DNA of 64,000 nucleotides. Source: an uncultured Pelagibacteraceae bacterium. GTDB lineage: Bacteria; Pseudomonadota; Alphaproteobacteria; Pelagibacterales; Pelagibacteraceae. The stretch's first letter is position 1; each line of letters starts with the position of its first letter. The DNA lies in the NCBI GenBank assembly GCA_902596205.1, contig CACJSY010000004.1:41934-105933 (forward strand). The letters are read 5' to 3'. Positions 52,001 through 61,168 of this stretch are shown piece after piece. The notes under the pieces are model-generated. The model worked only from the letters and a program-made list of their open reading frames with translations, was not told the DNA's origin and ran no database searches. The position numbers and the translations under genes are program-made.

Positions 52001-52072
52001 CTATCTTCTTCTTCTTCTTCTTTTTGCTTTTTTTGCTTTTTTCTTTTTAGCTTTTTTTCTTCTTTTAGCCAT
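52001..52072 (-). CDS. Unannotated 23-aa polybasic microprotein MAKRRKKAKKKKAKKAKRRRRRR
   Basis: ATG GCT AAA AGA AGA AAA AAA GCT AAA AAG AAA AAA GCA AAA AAA GCA AAA AGA AGA AGA AGA AGA AGA TAG; Shine-Dalgarno AAGGGAG about 6 nt upstream of ATG; own -35-like TTGACA at 52144-52149; terminator downstream. Confidence 0.75.
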   Translation of the reverse strand: MAKRRKKAKKKKAKKAKRRRRRR

Positions 52073-52278
52073 CTTTTCTCCCTTGTTATAAACAAATCTT
52101 AATGATTCGTTTGTTAATTAAACATTAATTATTAAAAGATTCATGTCAAACATAAATTAAATTGTAATTTTGATTCAAAATTTAATTTTTAATTAAATAA
52201 TTTTAATTTTTAAAAATTTTAAAAAAGTTAGTAATATCAATGTTTTTTTAAGCAATTTAATTAACTTTTTTTGTAAAT

Positions 52279-53955
52279 TTAATAAAGATTATCTAATTGT
52301 TGTTTATAATTTTTAATTATTTCTTTTCTTTTTAACTTTAAGGTTGGTGTTAACATTCCGTTTTCAATTGTAAATTCTTCGTGAATTAAAACAAATTTTT
52401 TAATTTTTTCTATTAAAGTTAAACTTTTATTTGTGTTTTCAATTACAAGTTTAATTTTTTCTCTATTAATATCTTTTTCTGAAACAATTATTGCTACTAA
52501 ATAGTTTTTTTTATCTCCATAAACAAAAGATTGTTTAATTAATTCATTTAAACATAAAATATTTTCAATTTTACTTGGTGAAATATTATCTCCACCAAGA
52601 TTTACTATTATATCTTTTTTTCTGTCTGTTATTTTTAAATAATTGTTTTGATCTAGTTCGCCAATATCCCCAGTATGTAACCAGCCATCTTTGATTACAT
52701 TTTTCGTCTCCTCCTCAAGATTCCAATAACCTAACATAACGTTTTCGCCCTTTATCAATATTTCACCATCCTTTGCTATATTTACTTTATTAGTTCTAAA
52801 TGGAGGGCCAACTGAGTCGACCTTAATTAAATTTGGTATGTTACAGCTTACGACAGGTGAAGCCTCAGTAAGACCATACCCTTGTAATGTGGGTAAACCT
52901 ACTGCGTTTAAAAATTCTCCAATATTTTGATCTAACGCTCCTCCACCTGAAACAAAGGCTTGAAGATTTCCTCCAAATTGACCTCTGATTTTTTTTCTTA
53001 CTAATTTTTCACATATAAGATTTACGATTTTTTCACTAAAACTCAATTTCTCCTTTTTAAGAATTTTTTTACCTAGTTTTAAAGTTTGGTTTATTAGTTC
53101 TCTTTTTAGTCCTTTTTGTTTTTCAAAATTCATATTTATTTTTGTAAAAAGGTTTTGATAAAACCTGGGAACAGCTGTCATAATGGTTGGCTTCGCAATA
53201 CTCATATTTGAAATTAATTTTTCTAGACTCTCTGCGTAAAAAACTTTTGCTCCAACAATTATTTGAATGAATTGTACGGTATGTTCATAGGAATGTGATA
53301 ATGGCAACCAAGTTAAAAATACAGGATCTTTTTTTCTAATTAAAGTTTCAAGCAATTCTACTGCTCCTTCGCAATTAGATAATATACCGCCGTGACTTAG
53401 AACGACTCCTTTAGGGTTTCCCGATGTACCCGATGTATAAATAATGCACGCTGGCATATTTCTTTTTAATTTATTATTTATCTCTTTTTTAAAATTTTCT
53501 TCTTCAAGAATATTTTGAATTAACAAACTGTTAGCATCTATCTCTTCAAAAGAGATTAATTTTTGTTCGCTTAAATTAACGTGTTTTTTTATTTTTTTAA
53601 ATTGATCATTATTTGAAACTATAATTAAGGATGGCTTACAGTCGTTTAAAATATATTCATAATCATTTGAAGAATACGTTGTAAAAATTGGAACTGATAT
53701 TCCTCCCGCATTCATCACAGCAAGATCTGCGATTAACCAATACGGTCTATTTTCTGATAAAATTAAACAACGGTCACCTTCTTTAATTAATGATTTTATT
53801 TTTGATGATAATTTAAATATTCTCTCTTTTATATCACCCCAACTATAAGTTGGTTTTCCTGATTTTAACCATTTTAAAAAAGGTCTATTAAGATCAACTT
53901 CATCACACTTTTTAAAGTATAATTCTACAAGACTATTAAGTTTATCTATTTCCAT
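52279..53955 (-). CDS. AMP-binding long-chain acyl-CoA synthetase
   Basis: ACIIYTSGTSGNPKGVVLSHGGILSN; LQGYGLTEASPVVSCN; DGWLHTGDIGELDQNNYLKITDRKKDIIVNLGGDNISPSKIE. Confidence 0.95.
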   Translation of the reverse strand: MEIDKLNSLVELYFKKCDEVDLNRPFLKWLKSGKPTYSWGDIKERIFKLSSKIKSLIKEGDRCLILSENRPYWLIADLAVMNAGGISVPIFTTYSSNDYEYILNDCKPSLIIVSNNDQFKKIKKHVNLSEQKLISFEEIDANSLLIQNILEEENFKKEINNKLKRNMPACIIYTSGTSGNPKGVVLSHGGILSNCEGAVELLETLIRKKDPVFLTWLPLSHSYEHTVQFIQIIVGAKVFYAESLEKLISNMSIAKPTIMTAVPRFYQNLFTKINMNFEKQKGLKRELINQTLKLGKKILKKEKLSFSEKIVNLICEKLVRKKIRGQFGGNLQAFVSGGGALDQNIGEFLNAVGLPTLQGYGLTEASPVVSCNIPNLIKVDSVGPPFRTNKVNIAKDGEILIKGENVMLGYWNLEEETKNVIKDGWLHTGDIGELDQNNYLKITDRKKDIIVNLGGDNISPSKIENILCLNELIKQSFVYGDKKNYLVAIIVSEKDINREKIKLVIENTNKSLTLIEKIKKFVLIHEEFTIENGMLTPTLKLKRKEIIKNYKQQLDNLY

Positions 53956-53959
53956 AACT

Positions 53960-54046
53960 TGGTGGGCGAAGAGAGACTCGAACTCTCAAGGTATTGCTAC
54001 CACCGGATTTTGAGTCCGGCGCGTCTACCAGTTCCACCATTCGCCC
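53960..54046 (-). tRNA. tRNA-Leu(CAA) with encoded CCA
   Basis: GGGCGAATGGTGGAACTGGTAGACGCGCCGGACTCAAAATCCGGTGGTAGCAATACCTTGAGAGTTCGAGTCTCTCTTCGCCCACCA; loop CTCAAAA; long variable arm. Confidence 0.96.
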
Positions 54047-54061
54047 ATTTTTTGAAATAAT

Positions 54062-54907
54062 CTAATTTATTTTTCTTACTATGAGAACAAAAATAATTGA
54101 GGTCACAAACATAATTAGTGCATATGCTGCTGTTGGTACCATAAACACAATATCATCCCACAATTGTGTGGCTACAAAAACAGCTAAAGTTCCATTTTGT
54201 AAACCACATTCAAGTGAAATACATTTTCTTTGTTCTATTCCTGAAGCTAAAGATTTTGCCATGTAGTAGCCTATAAAAATCATTGTAATGTTTAAAATGA
54301 AAGCCACTAAACCTGCCCTTGTAATAAAGCTAATAATTCTATCCCATTCTTCAACCCAAATAGAAATAAAGACAATTAGAAATAAAATTACCGACAATCT
54401 CTGTATTAAGAGAGTTTTAGATATAATTAAATCAGTCATTAAACTTCTTACAATCATGCCAAAAATTACAGGAACTGTTACTACAAAAAACATTTTAGCA
54501 GCAATGTTAAGCATGGAAATTTCTTTAGTTATTTCAAAACCTAGAAAGCTTGCTGAATTGTAGACAATTAAGGGTACTGTTATTACAGATATTAAACTCA
54601 CTACTGCAGTTAACGTTACAGATAGTGCAACATCGCCATTAGCAAATTTAGTTAATATATTTGATGTTACTCCTCCTGGAGCTGCTGCAATAATCATCAC
54701 ACCAAGAGCTATTTCTGGTGGTATTGAAATAATATGAATTAAGATAAAAGCGATAATTGGTAGTATTATTACTTGACCCAAAAAACCTATGAAAAAATCT
54801 CTAGGGATTGTAATTACTCTTTTAAAGTCTGCTACAGTTAGACCAAGACCTAATCCGAACATTATTATGGCTAAACACACCGGGGCTATTGTTTTTGCTA
54901 TTTCCAT
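54062..54907 (-). CDS. Bile acid:sodium symporter (BASS) family protein
   Basis: IMFGLGLGLTVADFKRV; IIAAAPGGVTSNILTKFANGDVALSVTLTAVVSLISVITVPL; SLECGLQNGTLAVFVAT. Confidence 0.92.
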   Translation of the reverse strand: MEIAKTIAPVCLAIIMFGLGLGLTVADFKRVITIPRDFFIGFLGQVIILPIIAFILIHIISIPPEIALGVMIIAAAPGGVTSNILTKFANGDVALSVTLTAVVSLISVITVPLIVYNSASFLGFEITKEISMLNIAAKMFFVVTVPVIFGMIVRSLMTDLIISKTLLIQRLSVILFLIVFISIWVEEWDRIISFITRAGLVAFILNITMIFIGYYMAKSLASGIEQRKCISLECGLQNGTLAVFVATQLWDDIVFMVPTAAYALIMFVTSIIFVLIVRKIN

Positions 54908-54924
54908 AATTTTATTGAATAATT

Positions 54925-55947
54925 CTAAATACTAAATTTTGAAAATTTCATCAAGTTAAACATCGTAGCACAATATTCACTAAATGCTCTTTGAGTGGTT
55001 TTGTAGTTTTCTCCTATTGCTTTCATATGTTCTTTATTATTTCCAATAGAATATTCTAGTTTTTTATTTCTTATTATGTGCTTATTTTTCTCTAAAGTCT
55101 TTAGTTTTCGAATTACAGTTGCCCTTGGTATGGCTGATATATCTGAAATCGAGGAAGCATTAATACCTCGTTTGGACTTATGTTTAAGAGTAGCTAAAAA
55201 GAAATCCCCATAAGTTTCAGGTTTTCTTGTTACATCACTTTCAATAGAAGTTATCAAATCTCTAATTTGAACGAGGCCTATTGACCCCCACACATTCCAG
55301 GACTCCAAATCTCCAAAAAAAGTTCTATGTCTTACTAGATAAGGTATTTGAAATCTATACCAATACTCCCAACTTACAGTAAAGTGCTCCACAATAAATT
55401 TTTTTATATCCTCTTTGTCTAATGATTTTCCAAACCAGTCTTCAGCGGATAAGTAGCTTGAAGTTTTAGATAATAATCCGGACAAGTTTTCAATAGTACT
55501 CATAGGTTTTTGAATTTCCAATCCTTTGGAATGTAAAAAGATTGATTTTCCGGACCTAATTATAATCTCATTTTGTTGCAGATAATTAACTTTACGTCTT
55601 ATCGTTTCTTTTGGAATATTAAGATCTTTCGATATCTCAATTAAGTTTAATTTTTCAATGCCTACTTTGTCCTGGCTATAAAAGGCTTCCATTGACATAT
55701 AATGAAATCGATCTGAATAATTAATGTAAACTTTATTCATTAAATACATTAAAATTAAATATGTATCAAAATCATTAAAATTCTTATATGCACGGTTTAC
55801 CCAGTCTTGTTGCAGTCTATAAAATGACTTCAATTTTTCATTGATGTTGCGTTGAAAAACTTCATGAACCTTATCTTTGTCTATACTATTGCTTATATTT
55901 TCGATTTTATTTACATGAGCAATTTTTATGTCTACGGGGTTGCTCAT
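54925..55947 (-). CDS. Putative transcriptional regulator with two winged-HTH-like domains (likely start MSNPVD at 55947)
   Basis: Two similar segments: LIEISKDLNIPKETIRRKVNYLQQNEIIIRSGKSIF and ASSISDISAIPRATVIRKLKTLEKNKHIIRNKKLEY. Confidence 0.7.
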   Translation of the reverse strand: MSNPVDIKIAHVNKIENISNSIDKDKVHEVFQRNINEKLKSFYRLQQDWVNRAYKNFNDFDTYLILMYLMNKVYINYSDRFHYMSMEAFYSQDKVGIEKLNLIEISKDLNIPKETIRRKVNYLQQNEIIIRSGKSIFLHSKGLEIQKPMSTIENLSGLLSKTSSYLSAEDWFGKSLDKEDIKKFIVEHFTVSWEYWYRFQIPYLVRHRTFFGDLESWNVWGSIGLVQIRDLITSIESDVTRKPETYGDFFLATLKHKSKRGINASSISDISAIPRATVIRKLKTLEKNKHIIRNKKLEYSIGNNKEHMKAIGENYKTTQRAFSEYCATMFNLMKFSKFSI

Positions 55948-55951
55948 GAAA

Positions 55952-56137
55952 CTATTTATTCCAAGTAACACTTTGATTAATAAGAATAGCCATTAAAATC
56001 CAAATGATAAACGTATCACCTGGAGAGAAACCGTAGTCTGCACCAAACATTCCCGCAACTATTACGATAGCGTAGATAACAACTGTCGATAAGATTAAAC
56101 TTGCGAGGTATCTAAGAATTGTGCATTTTAAATTCAT
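55952..56137 (-). CDS. Small (61 aa) membrane protein
   Basis: MNLKCTILRYLASLILSTVVIYAIVIVAGMFGADYGFSPGDTFIIWILMAILINQSVTWNK, two hydrophobic segments; shorter start preferred over the ORF-track start, which would lie deep in the opposite gene. Confidence 0.6.
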   Translation of the reverse strand: MNLKCTILRYLASLILSTVVIYAIVIVAGMFGADYGFSPGDTFIIWILMAILINQSVTWNK

Positions 56138-56735
56138 GTTAAAAAAATTATATGATAGATGTGTTGAACTTGCTAGGCATAAATTTTCTAAGCCTTTGCT
56201 TGGCTTTGTGGCCTTTATTGAAAGTTTCTTTTTCCCCGTTCCACCAGATTTAATGATCGTGCCTATGGTCGTAGCCAAAAGAGAGGATTATTTAAAAATA
56301 TTTCTTATAGCTACTGTAGGTTCAGTTTTAGGTGGATTGTTTGGTTACATGTTGGGTGTGTTTTTTTTAGACGCTTCGATGGTTATTATCGAGTTTTATG
56401 GATACGAGGAAAAAGTTTTTCAAATTCAAGATAAGATGTCTACCAGAGGTGGTTTTTTAGCTTGGCTTGGGATTATGTTTTTAGCAGGTTTTACTCCACT
56501 TCCATTTAAAGTATTTACGATTACAAGCGGAGTCATTGGATTTAATCTTGCCGTTTTCTTTTTCATATGTCTTTTTACAAGAGGTTTGAGATTTTTATTA
56601 GTTTCTTACTTTACTTTTCTTTTTGGTAAAAAATTTGGTGAATTTATCGAAAAGAAAGGTGCTTTATGGTTTACTTCAGCTGGAATATTTATTGTAATTT
56701 TAGCAGCTGTCTTATACATAACTTTCGTTAAATGA
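56136..56735 (+). CDS. DedA/SNARE-associated (YqaA-like) membrane protein
   Basis: MLKKLYDRCVELARHKFSKPLLGFVAFIESFFFPVPPDLMIVPMVVA; FLAGFTPLPFKVFTITSGVIGFN; in-frame ATG 56136 rather than GTG 56121. Confidence 0.9.
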   Translation: MLKKLYDRCVELARHKFSKPLLGFVAFIESFFFPVPPDLMIVPMVVAKREDYLKIFLIATVGSVLGGLFGYMLGVFFLDASMVIIEFYGYEEKVFQIQDKMSTRGGFLAWLGIMFLAGFTPLPFKVFTITSGVIGFNLAVFFFICLFTRGLRFLLVSYFTFLFGKKFGEFIEKKGALWFTSAGIFIVILAAVLYITFVK

Positions 56736-57208
56736 ATTCAAACAAATTATTATTAAATAGTATTTTAGCGTTTAGTATTCTCTCGCTTTCAATTGCTTAC
56801 TTCATACAATATGTGCTTGGTCATAGTCCGTGTAATTTGTGTATAATTGAGAGAGTTCCCTATATTGCAGCGATAATTCTTATTTCACTTATCTTTATTT
56901 TGAATAAATATCAAAAAATAATTTCTAGTCTCATTTTAATATTCTTTATTTTTGGTGCTGTAGTTTCTTTTTATCATTTTGGTATTGAACAAGGTTTTTT
57001 TAGCGAATCTTTAGTTTGTGATTTAGGCAATAGCCGACCCTTAAATAAAGAAGAGCTTCTAAATCAGCTTAAAAAAACAGAGATAGTTAGCTGTAAAGAT
57101 GTAACTTTTAGATTTTTAGGGCTTTCACTTGCTACAATAAATACAGTTATTTCATTAATACTTAGTGGTATTATGATAAAAATTATTAAAAATTATGGAA
57201 AAAACTAA
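56732..57208 (+). CDS. dsbB: Disulfide bond formation protein B
   Basis: SPCNLCIIERVPYIAA (CNLC redox motif), 4 TM. Confidence 0.9.
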   Translation: MNSNKLLLNSILAFSILSLSIAYFIQYVLGHSPCNLCIIERVPYIAAIILISLIFILNKYQKIISSLILIFFIFGAVVSFYHFGIEQGFFSESLVCDLGNSRPLNKEELLNQLKKTEIVSCKDVTFRFLGLSLATINTVISLILSGIMIKIIKNYGKN

Positions 57209-57728
57209 CAAAAAAACATTAGAAGAAATTATAAGAGTTGACCATGCTGGTGAACGTGGTGCTATAAAAATATATGAAGGACAACTGCTAGCTCTTAAAA
57301 CGTTTAAACAAGATGAATTTTTAAAAAAGAAAATAGAGGAAATGAAAGAGCATGAAAAAGAACACTACGAATATTTTGATAACGAAATTAAAAAGAGAAA
57401 TATAAAACCTACAAAACTTTTACCTCTCTGGGATCTGATGGGCGTAACTCTTGGTTTTGGAACGGCAATGTTAGGAGAAAAAGCAGCCATGCTTTGTACT
57501 GCATCAGTCGAAGAAGTAATTGATGGTCACTATAAAGATCAAACTTATAAACTTGGAAAGGATGAAGAAGAGTTAAAAAAGAAAATTATGAAATTTAGGC
57601 AGGACGAATTAGATCATAAAGACATAGCGTATGATAATGGAGCAACAAAAAAAGGATTATACGGAGTCTTAGATAAAATCATTAAAACTTCATCAAGAAT
57701 AGCTATTACGATTTCAGAAAAAGTCTAA
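57195..57728 (+). CDS. coq7: Demethoxyubiquinone hydroxylase (Coq7)
   Basis: IIRVDHAGERGAIKIYEGQLLAL; MKEHEKEHYEYFD; ASVEEVIDGHYKDQ; FRQDELDHKDIAYDNGA. Confidence 0.97.
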   Translation: MEKTNKKTLEEIIRVDHAGERGAIKIYEGQLLALKTFKQDEFLKKKIEEMKEHEKEHYEYFDNEIKKRNIKPTKLLPLWDLMGVTLGFGTAMLGEKAAMLCTASVEEVIDGHYKDQTYKLGKDEEELKKKIMKFRQDELDHKDIAYDNGATKKGLYGVLDKIIKTSSRIAITISEKV

Positions 57729-58298
57729 TTAAGGTTCTAACTCGATATCCCAATATAGATAATCCATCCAACTTTCATGAAGAAAGTTTGGTGGAAAATG
57801 TCTACCATTGCGATGCAAATCTTCGACTGTTGGTGCGTAAGGTTTATTAGCTAATTTTAGATCACAGTCTCTATAAAGCTTTCCGCCTTTTTTAACATTG
57901 CAGCTAGAACAAGCTGTTACAACATTGTTCCAATCTGTTAATCCTCCTCTCGACTTCGGCAACAAATGATCAAAGGTCAAATCTTTTGTGTCGCCACAAT
58001 ATTGGCAAGCAAACTTATCTCTTAAAAAAACATTAAATCTTGTAAAGTTTGGATTTTTTGAAGGTTGAATAAAATTTTTAAGCGCGATCACACTTGGTAA
58101 ATTCATTTCAAATGAAGGGCTTCTTATTTTTCTTTTATAGTTTGAAACAATACTCACTCTGTCTAAAAAAACTGATTTAACTGCATCTTGCCAACACCAA
58201 ATTGAGAGCGGGTAATAACTTAGCGGTCTAAAGTCAGCGTTTAGCACTAACGCCGGACATTTTTCAAGAGGTACTTTATCGACAGAAGAAATAATCAT
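57729..58298 (-). CDS. HNH endonuclease family protein
   Basis: CQYCGDTKDLTFDHLLPKSRGGLTDWNNVVTACSSCNVKKGG. Confidence 0.95.
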   Translation of the reverse strand: MIISSVDKVPLEKCPALVLNADFRPLSYYPLSIWCWQDAVKSVFLDRVSIVSNYKRKIRSPSFEMNLPSVIALKNFIQPSKNPNFTRFNVFLRDKFACQYCGDTKDLTFDHLLPKSRGGLTDWNNVVTACSSCNVKKGGKLYRDCDLKLANKPYAPTVEDLHRNGRHFPPNFLHESWMDYLYWDIELEP

Positions 58299-58360
58299 AC
58301 ACTAAAGCTAACTGATACGAAAAATTATATCAAGTTATAATTATGTTACACTAGAAAAAA

Positions 58361-59017
58361 TTAAGAATTAAATTGTTTTTTGATAAATTGTAGGCCCAAA
58401 CTAGACCCTTCTGTAGGAATACGATGTTCACAATTTTTAAATATTTTAGTTTCTATTTCATAATTATGTTTACTAAAAAAATCTTTTGACTCTAATAGTG
58501 AATCGATAGAAACTACTTGATCTTTATCGCCGTGCATTAATATAATTTTTGGTCGAGAAATTATATTTTTTGATAAATGTTCTGTGTCAATTATCCTACC
58601 TGAGTATCCAATAATCGAATTAATTTGGTCTTTCCTTTTTAAACCAGTTTGTAATGAAATCATGCAACCTTGACTGAACCCACCAACAATAATCTGATTA
58701 GCATTTAAATTATTTTTATTTTTAACTTCATCGATAATTTTATTTAATTTGTTTTCAGCTATAAGTGATTTAGCTAAAACTTGCTCTGGTGTTTGATCCA
58801 TAAGATCAAACCATTGAAAGCCTGATGGACTAGCTGCACATTTTTCAGGAGCATCAGGACATATGAATATTGTATCGGGAAGATAAGCTCGCCAATAATT
58901 TGCTAATATAGAAATATCTTTACCGTCTCCTCCATACCCGTGGCATAGTATAACAGCATTTTTAGGTTTATTTTTTGAAATAGGTTCTAAAACAATTGTA
59001 TTTAGTGAGTATGTCAT
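58361..59017 (-). CDS. Phospholipase/carboxylesterase (alpha/beta hydrolase)
   Basis: ILCHGYGGDGKDISILANYW; IIVGGFSQGCMISLQTGL; LMHGDKDQVVSIDSL; NCEHRIPTEG. Confidence 0.93.
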   Translation of the reverse strand: MTYSLNTIVLEPISKNKPKNAVILCHGYGGDGKDISILANYWRAYLPDTIFICPDAPEKCAASPSGFQWFDLMDQTPEQVLAKSLIAENKLNKIIDEVKNKNNLNANQIIVGGFSQGCMISLQTGLKRKDQINSIIGYSGRIIDTEHLSKNIISRPKIILMHGDKDQVVSIDSLLESKDFFSKHNYEIETKIFKNCEHRIPTEGSSLGLQFIKKQFNS

Positions 59018-59033
59018 GATAGTAAGTTTTTAA

Positions 59034-59234
59034 ATGTCAGAGTTTTTTTTTAATTTTATCGGTTTTACTTTATTAGGTGCTGTAGCCATTGTTTTAATAA
59101 TGGGTATATATACTTTATTTAAGGGTGGAAGTACCAGTAAAAAATATTCAAACAAATTAATGCAACTTCGGGTCTTGCTTCAGTTTATAGCTATTATTGT
59201 TTTGGTTCTTATGGCTTATTTCTTGAAAAATTAA
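59034..59234 (+). CDS. HIG1-domain-like twin transmembrane protein
   Basis: 66 aa; GIYTLFKGGSTSKKYSNKLMQLRVLLQFIAIIVLVLMAYFL. Confidence 0.88.
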   Translation: MSEFFFNFIGFTLLGAVAIVLIMGIYTLFKGGSTSKKYSNKLMQLRVLLQFIAIIVLVLMAYFLKN

Positions 59235-59758
59235 ATATATTTTTTTATTAAGTTAATAAATTCATCGCTTACAAAATCTACCTCTCCAATGACTCTGCCG
59301 AATTCTTTGCCGTTTTTGTCAATTAATATACTTGTAGGAAGACCTCTCATTTTAAATTGTTTTACTAACTTTAGCTTGGGATCATAATAGGTATCTAAAC
59401 TAGCTACACCAATACTCCTGAAAAAATCTCTTACTTTAAGTTTATTAGGTTGTTCCATATTAATAGCGTAAACTTTAACTTGTGGAAATTTATTAGTTAA
59501 TTTTTCAAGTGAAGGCATTTCCCTTTTACAAGGAGCACACCAAGTTGCCCAGAAATTTAAGATCATGATGTTGCCTTTTTTATTAGTTAAATCAACATCA
59601 TTAAGATCTGAGTCCTTAAATTTTAGTTCTTTAATTTGAGTCGGTTTTTCGTGAATTACTATATTTTTTGAAAAATCTTCTGCCCCGTAAAGATTATGGC
59701 TAATCAAATATAGAAGGATTATGTGAATATAGATTTTAAAAGATTTACTAATTTTCAT
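59231..59758 (-). CDS. TlpA-like thioredoxin-family protein
   Basis: ILNFWATWCAPCKREMPSLEKL; MRGLPTSILIDKNGKEFGRVIGEVDF; signal peptide. Confidence 0.94.
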   Translation of the reverse strand: MKISKSFKIYIHIILLYLISHNLYGAEDFSKNIVIHEKPTQIKELKFKDSDLNDVDLTNKKGNIMILNFWATWCAPCKREMPSLEKLTNKFPQVKVYAINMEQPNKLKVRDFFRSIGVASLDTYYDPKLKLVKQFKMRGLPTSILIDKNGKEFGRVIGEVDFVSDEFINLIKKYI

Positions 59759-59788
59759 ATTAATTTAAATTAGAAATAGCACAGTAAA

Positions 59789-61168
59789 ATGAAAAATAAA
59801 ACGATTTGGTCAAATAGATTTAAAAACAAAACGTCACAATCTTTTCAAAAGATTGGGGCTTCAATTCATATAGATAAAAGACTTTATGAGCATGATATCG
59901 CTGCATCTATTGTACACACACAAATGCTTATGAAACAAAAGATCATTCAAAGCGAAGTTGGTAACAAAATTATAAATGGACTTAAAAAGATCAAGGCACA
60001 GATAGACAAAGGCAGTTTTGAATTTAAAGAGAAATATGAAGACATTCATTTAAATATAGAAAAAGCACTATTTGAAATTATTGGTCCATCTGCTGGTTTT
60101 CTGCATACTGCAAGATCTAGAAATGATCAGGTAGTAACTGATTTTAAATTATGGATTAAAAACGCATCAAACGAAATTATTAAAGATATTTTGGTTGTCA
60201 TGAAAAAACTTATAAAAAAAGCTGAAAAAAACACTGATACAGTTATGCCTGGATTGACGCACTTGAAAAACGCGCAACCTATTTCATTCGCACATTATTT
60301 ATTGTCATACTATGAGATGTTAAAAAGAGATAAAAAAAGATTTGAAAATAATCTCGAACTTTTAGATGAGTGTCCGCTTGGTTCAGCGGCGCTTTCAGGA
60401 ACATCTTATAAAATTGATAGAACTTATACTGCAAAAAAACTTGGTTTTAAGAAACCTACAGATAACTCAATGGATTCTGTAGGCGATAGAGATTTTGCAA
60501 TTGATTTTTTATATGCCTCTGCAGTTTGCGCAATGCACTTATCTAGATTAGCTGAAGATTTTATTATTTATAACTCTGACGCTTTTAATTTAATTTCATT
60601 TAATGACAGCATGCTTACAGGATCTTCTATTATGCCGCAAAAGAAAAATCCTGATCCTGCAGAATTAATAAGAGGAAAAGTTGGAATTAATTATGGAAAG
60701 CTAAATGCAATGCTAACAATAATGAAAGGTCTTCCCACGACTTATTTTAAAGATATGCAAGACGATAAGGAGTTAGTTTTTGGTAGCTATGACACTTTAA
60801 AAGATACTCTGAATATGAGTGCTGAATTAATAAATTCTGTTAATGCTAATAAAACAAATATGCTTTATATGGCTAATCAAGGTTACACAACAGCTACTGA
60901 TTTTGCAGATTATCTTGTTGAAAACAAAAATTTGTCTTTTAGAGAGTCTTACGTTATTTCTACAAAACTTGTTAATTATGCAGAAAAAAGTAAAAAATTA
61001 CTTTCTGAATTAGATTTAGAAGAAATCAAGAAATTTTATAAAGATTTAGATAAAAGTGTTTTAAAAGTGTTTGATGTAAAAAACTCTATGAATGCGAAAA
61101 AATCTCATGGAGGAACATCTGTAATTAATGTCAAATCAATGATAAAAAAATATAAAAGAGAAATTTAA
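59789..61168 (+). CDS. argH: Argininosuccinate lyase
   Basis: HTARSRNDQVVTDFKLWI; GLTHLKNAQPISFAHYLLSYYEM; GSSIMPQKKNPDPAELIRGK. Confidence 0.98.
   Translation: MKNKTIWSNRFKNKTSQSFQKIGASIHIDKRLYEHDIAASIVHTQMLMKQKIIQSEVGNKIINGLKKIKAQIDKGSFEFKEKYEDIHLNIEKALFEIIGPSAGFLHTARSRNDQVVTDFKLWIKNASNEIIKDILVVMKKLIKKAEKNTDTVMPGLTHLKNAQPISFAHYLLSYYEMLKRDKKRFENNLELLDECPLGSAALSGTSYKIDRTYTAKKLGFKKPTDNSMDSVGDRDFAIDFLYASAVCAMHLSRLAEDFIIYNSDAFNLISFNDSMLTGSSIMPQKKNPDPAELIRGKVGINYGKLNAMLTIMKGLPTTYFKDMQDDKELVFGSYDTLKDTLNMSAELINSVNANKTNMLYMANQGYTTATDFADYLVENKNLSFRESYVISTKLVNYAEKSKKLLSELDLEEIKKFYKDLDKSVLKVFDVKNSMNAKKSHGGTSVINVKSMIKKYKREI

Noticed and set aside
55952-56278. Full 108-aa version of the small minus-strand membrane protein
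   Set aside because: The N-terminal 47 aa overlap the conserved DedA coding region; the ATG at 56137 gives a more sensible 61-aa protein
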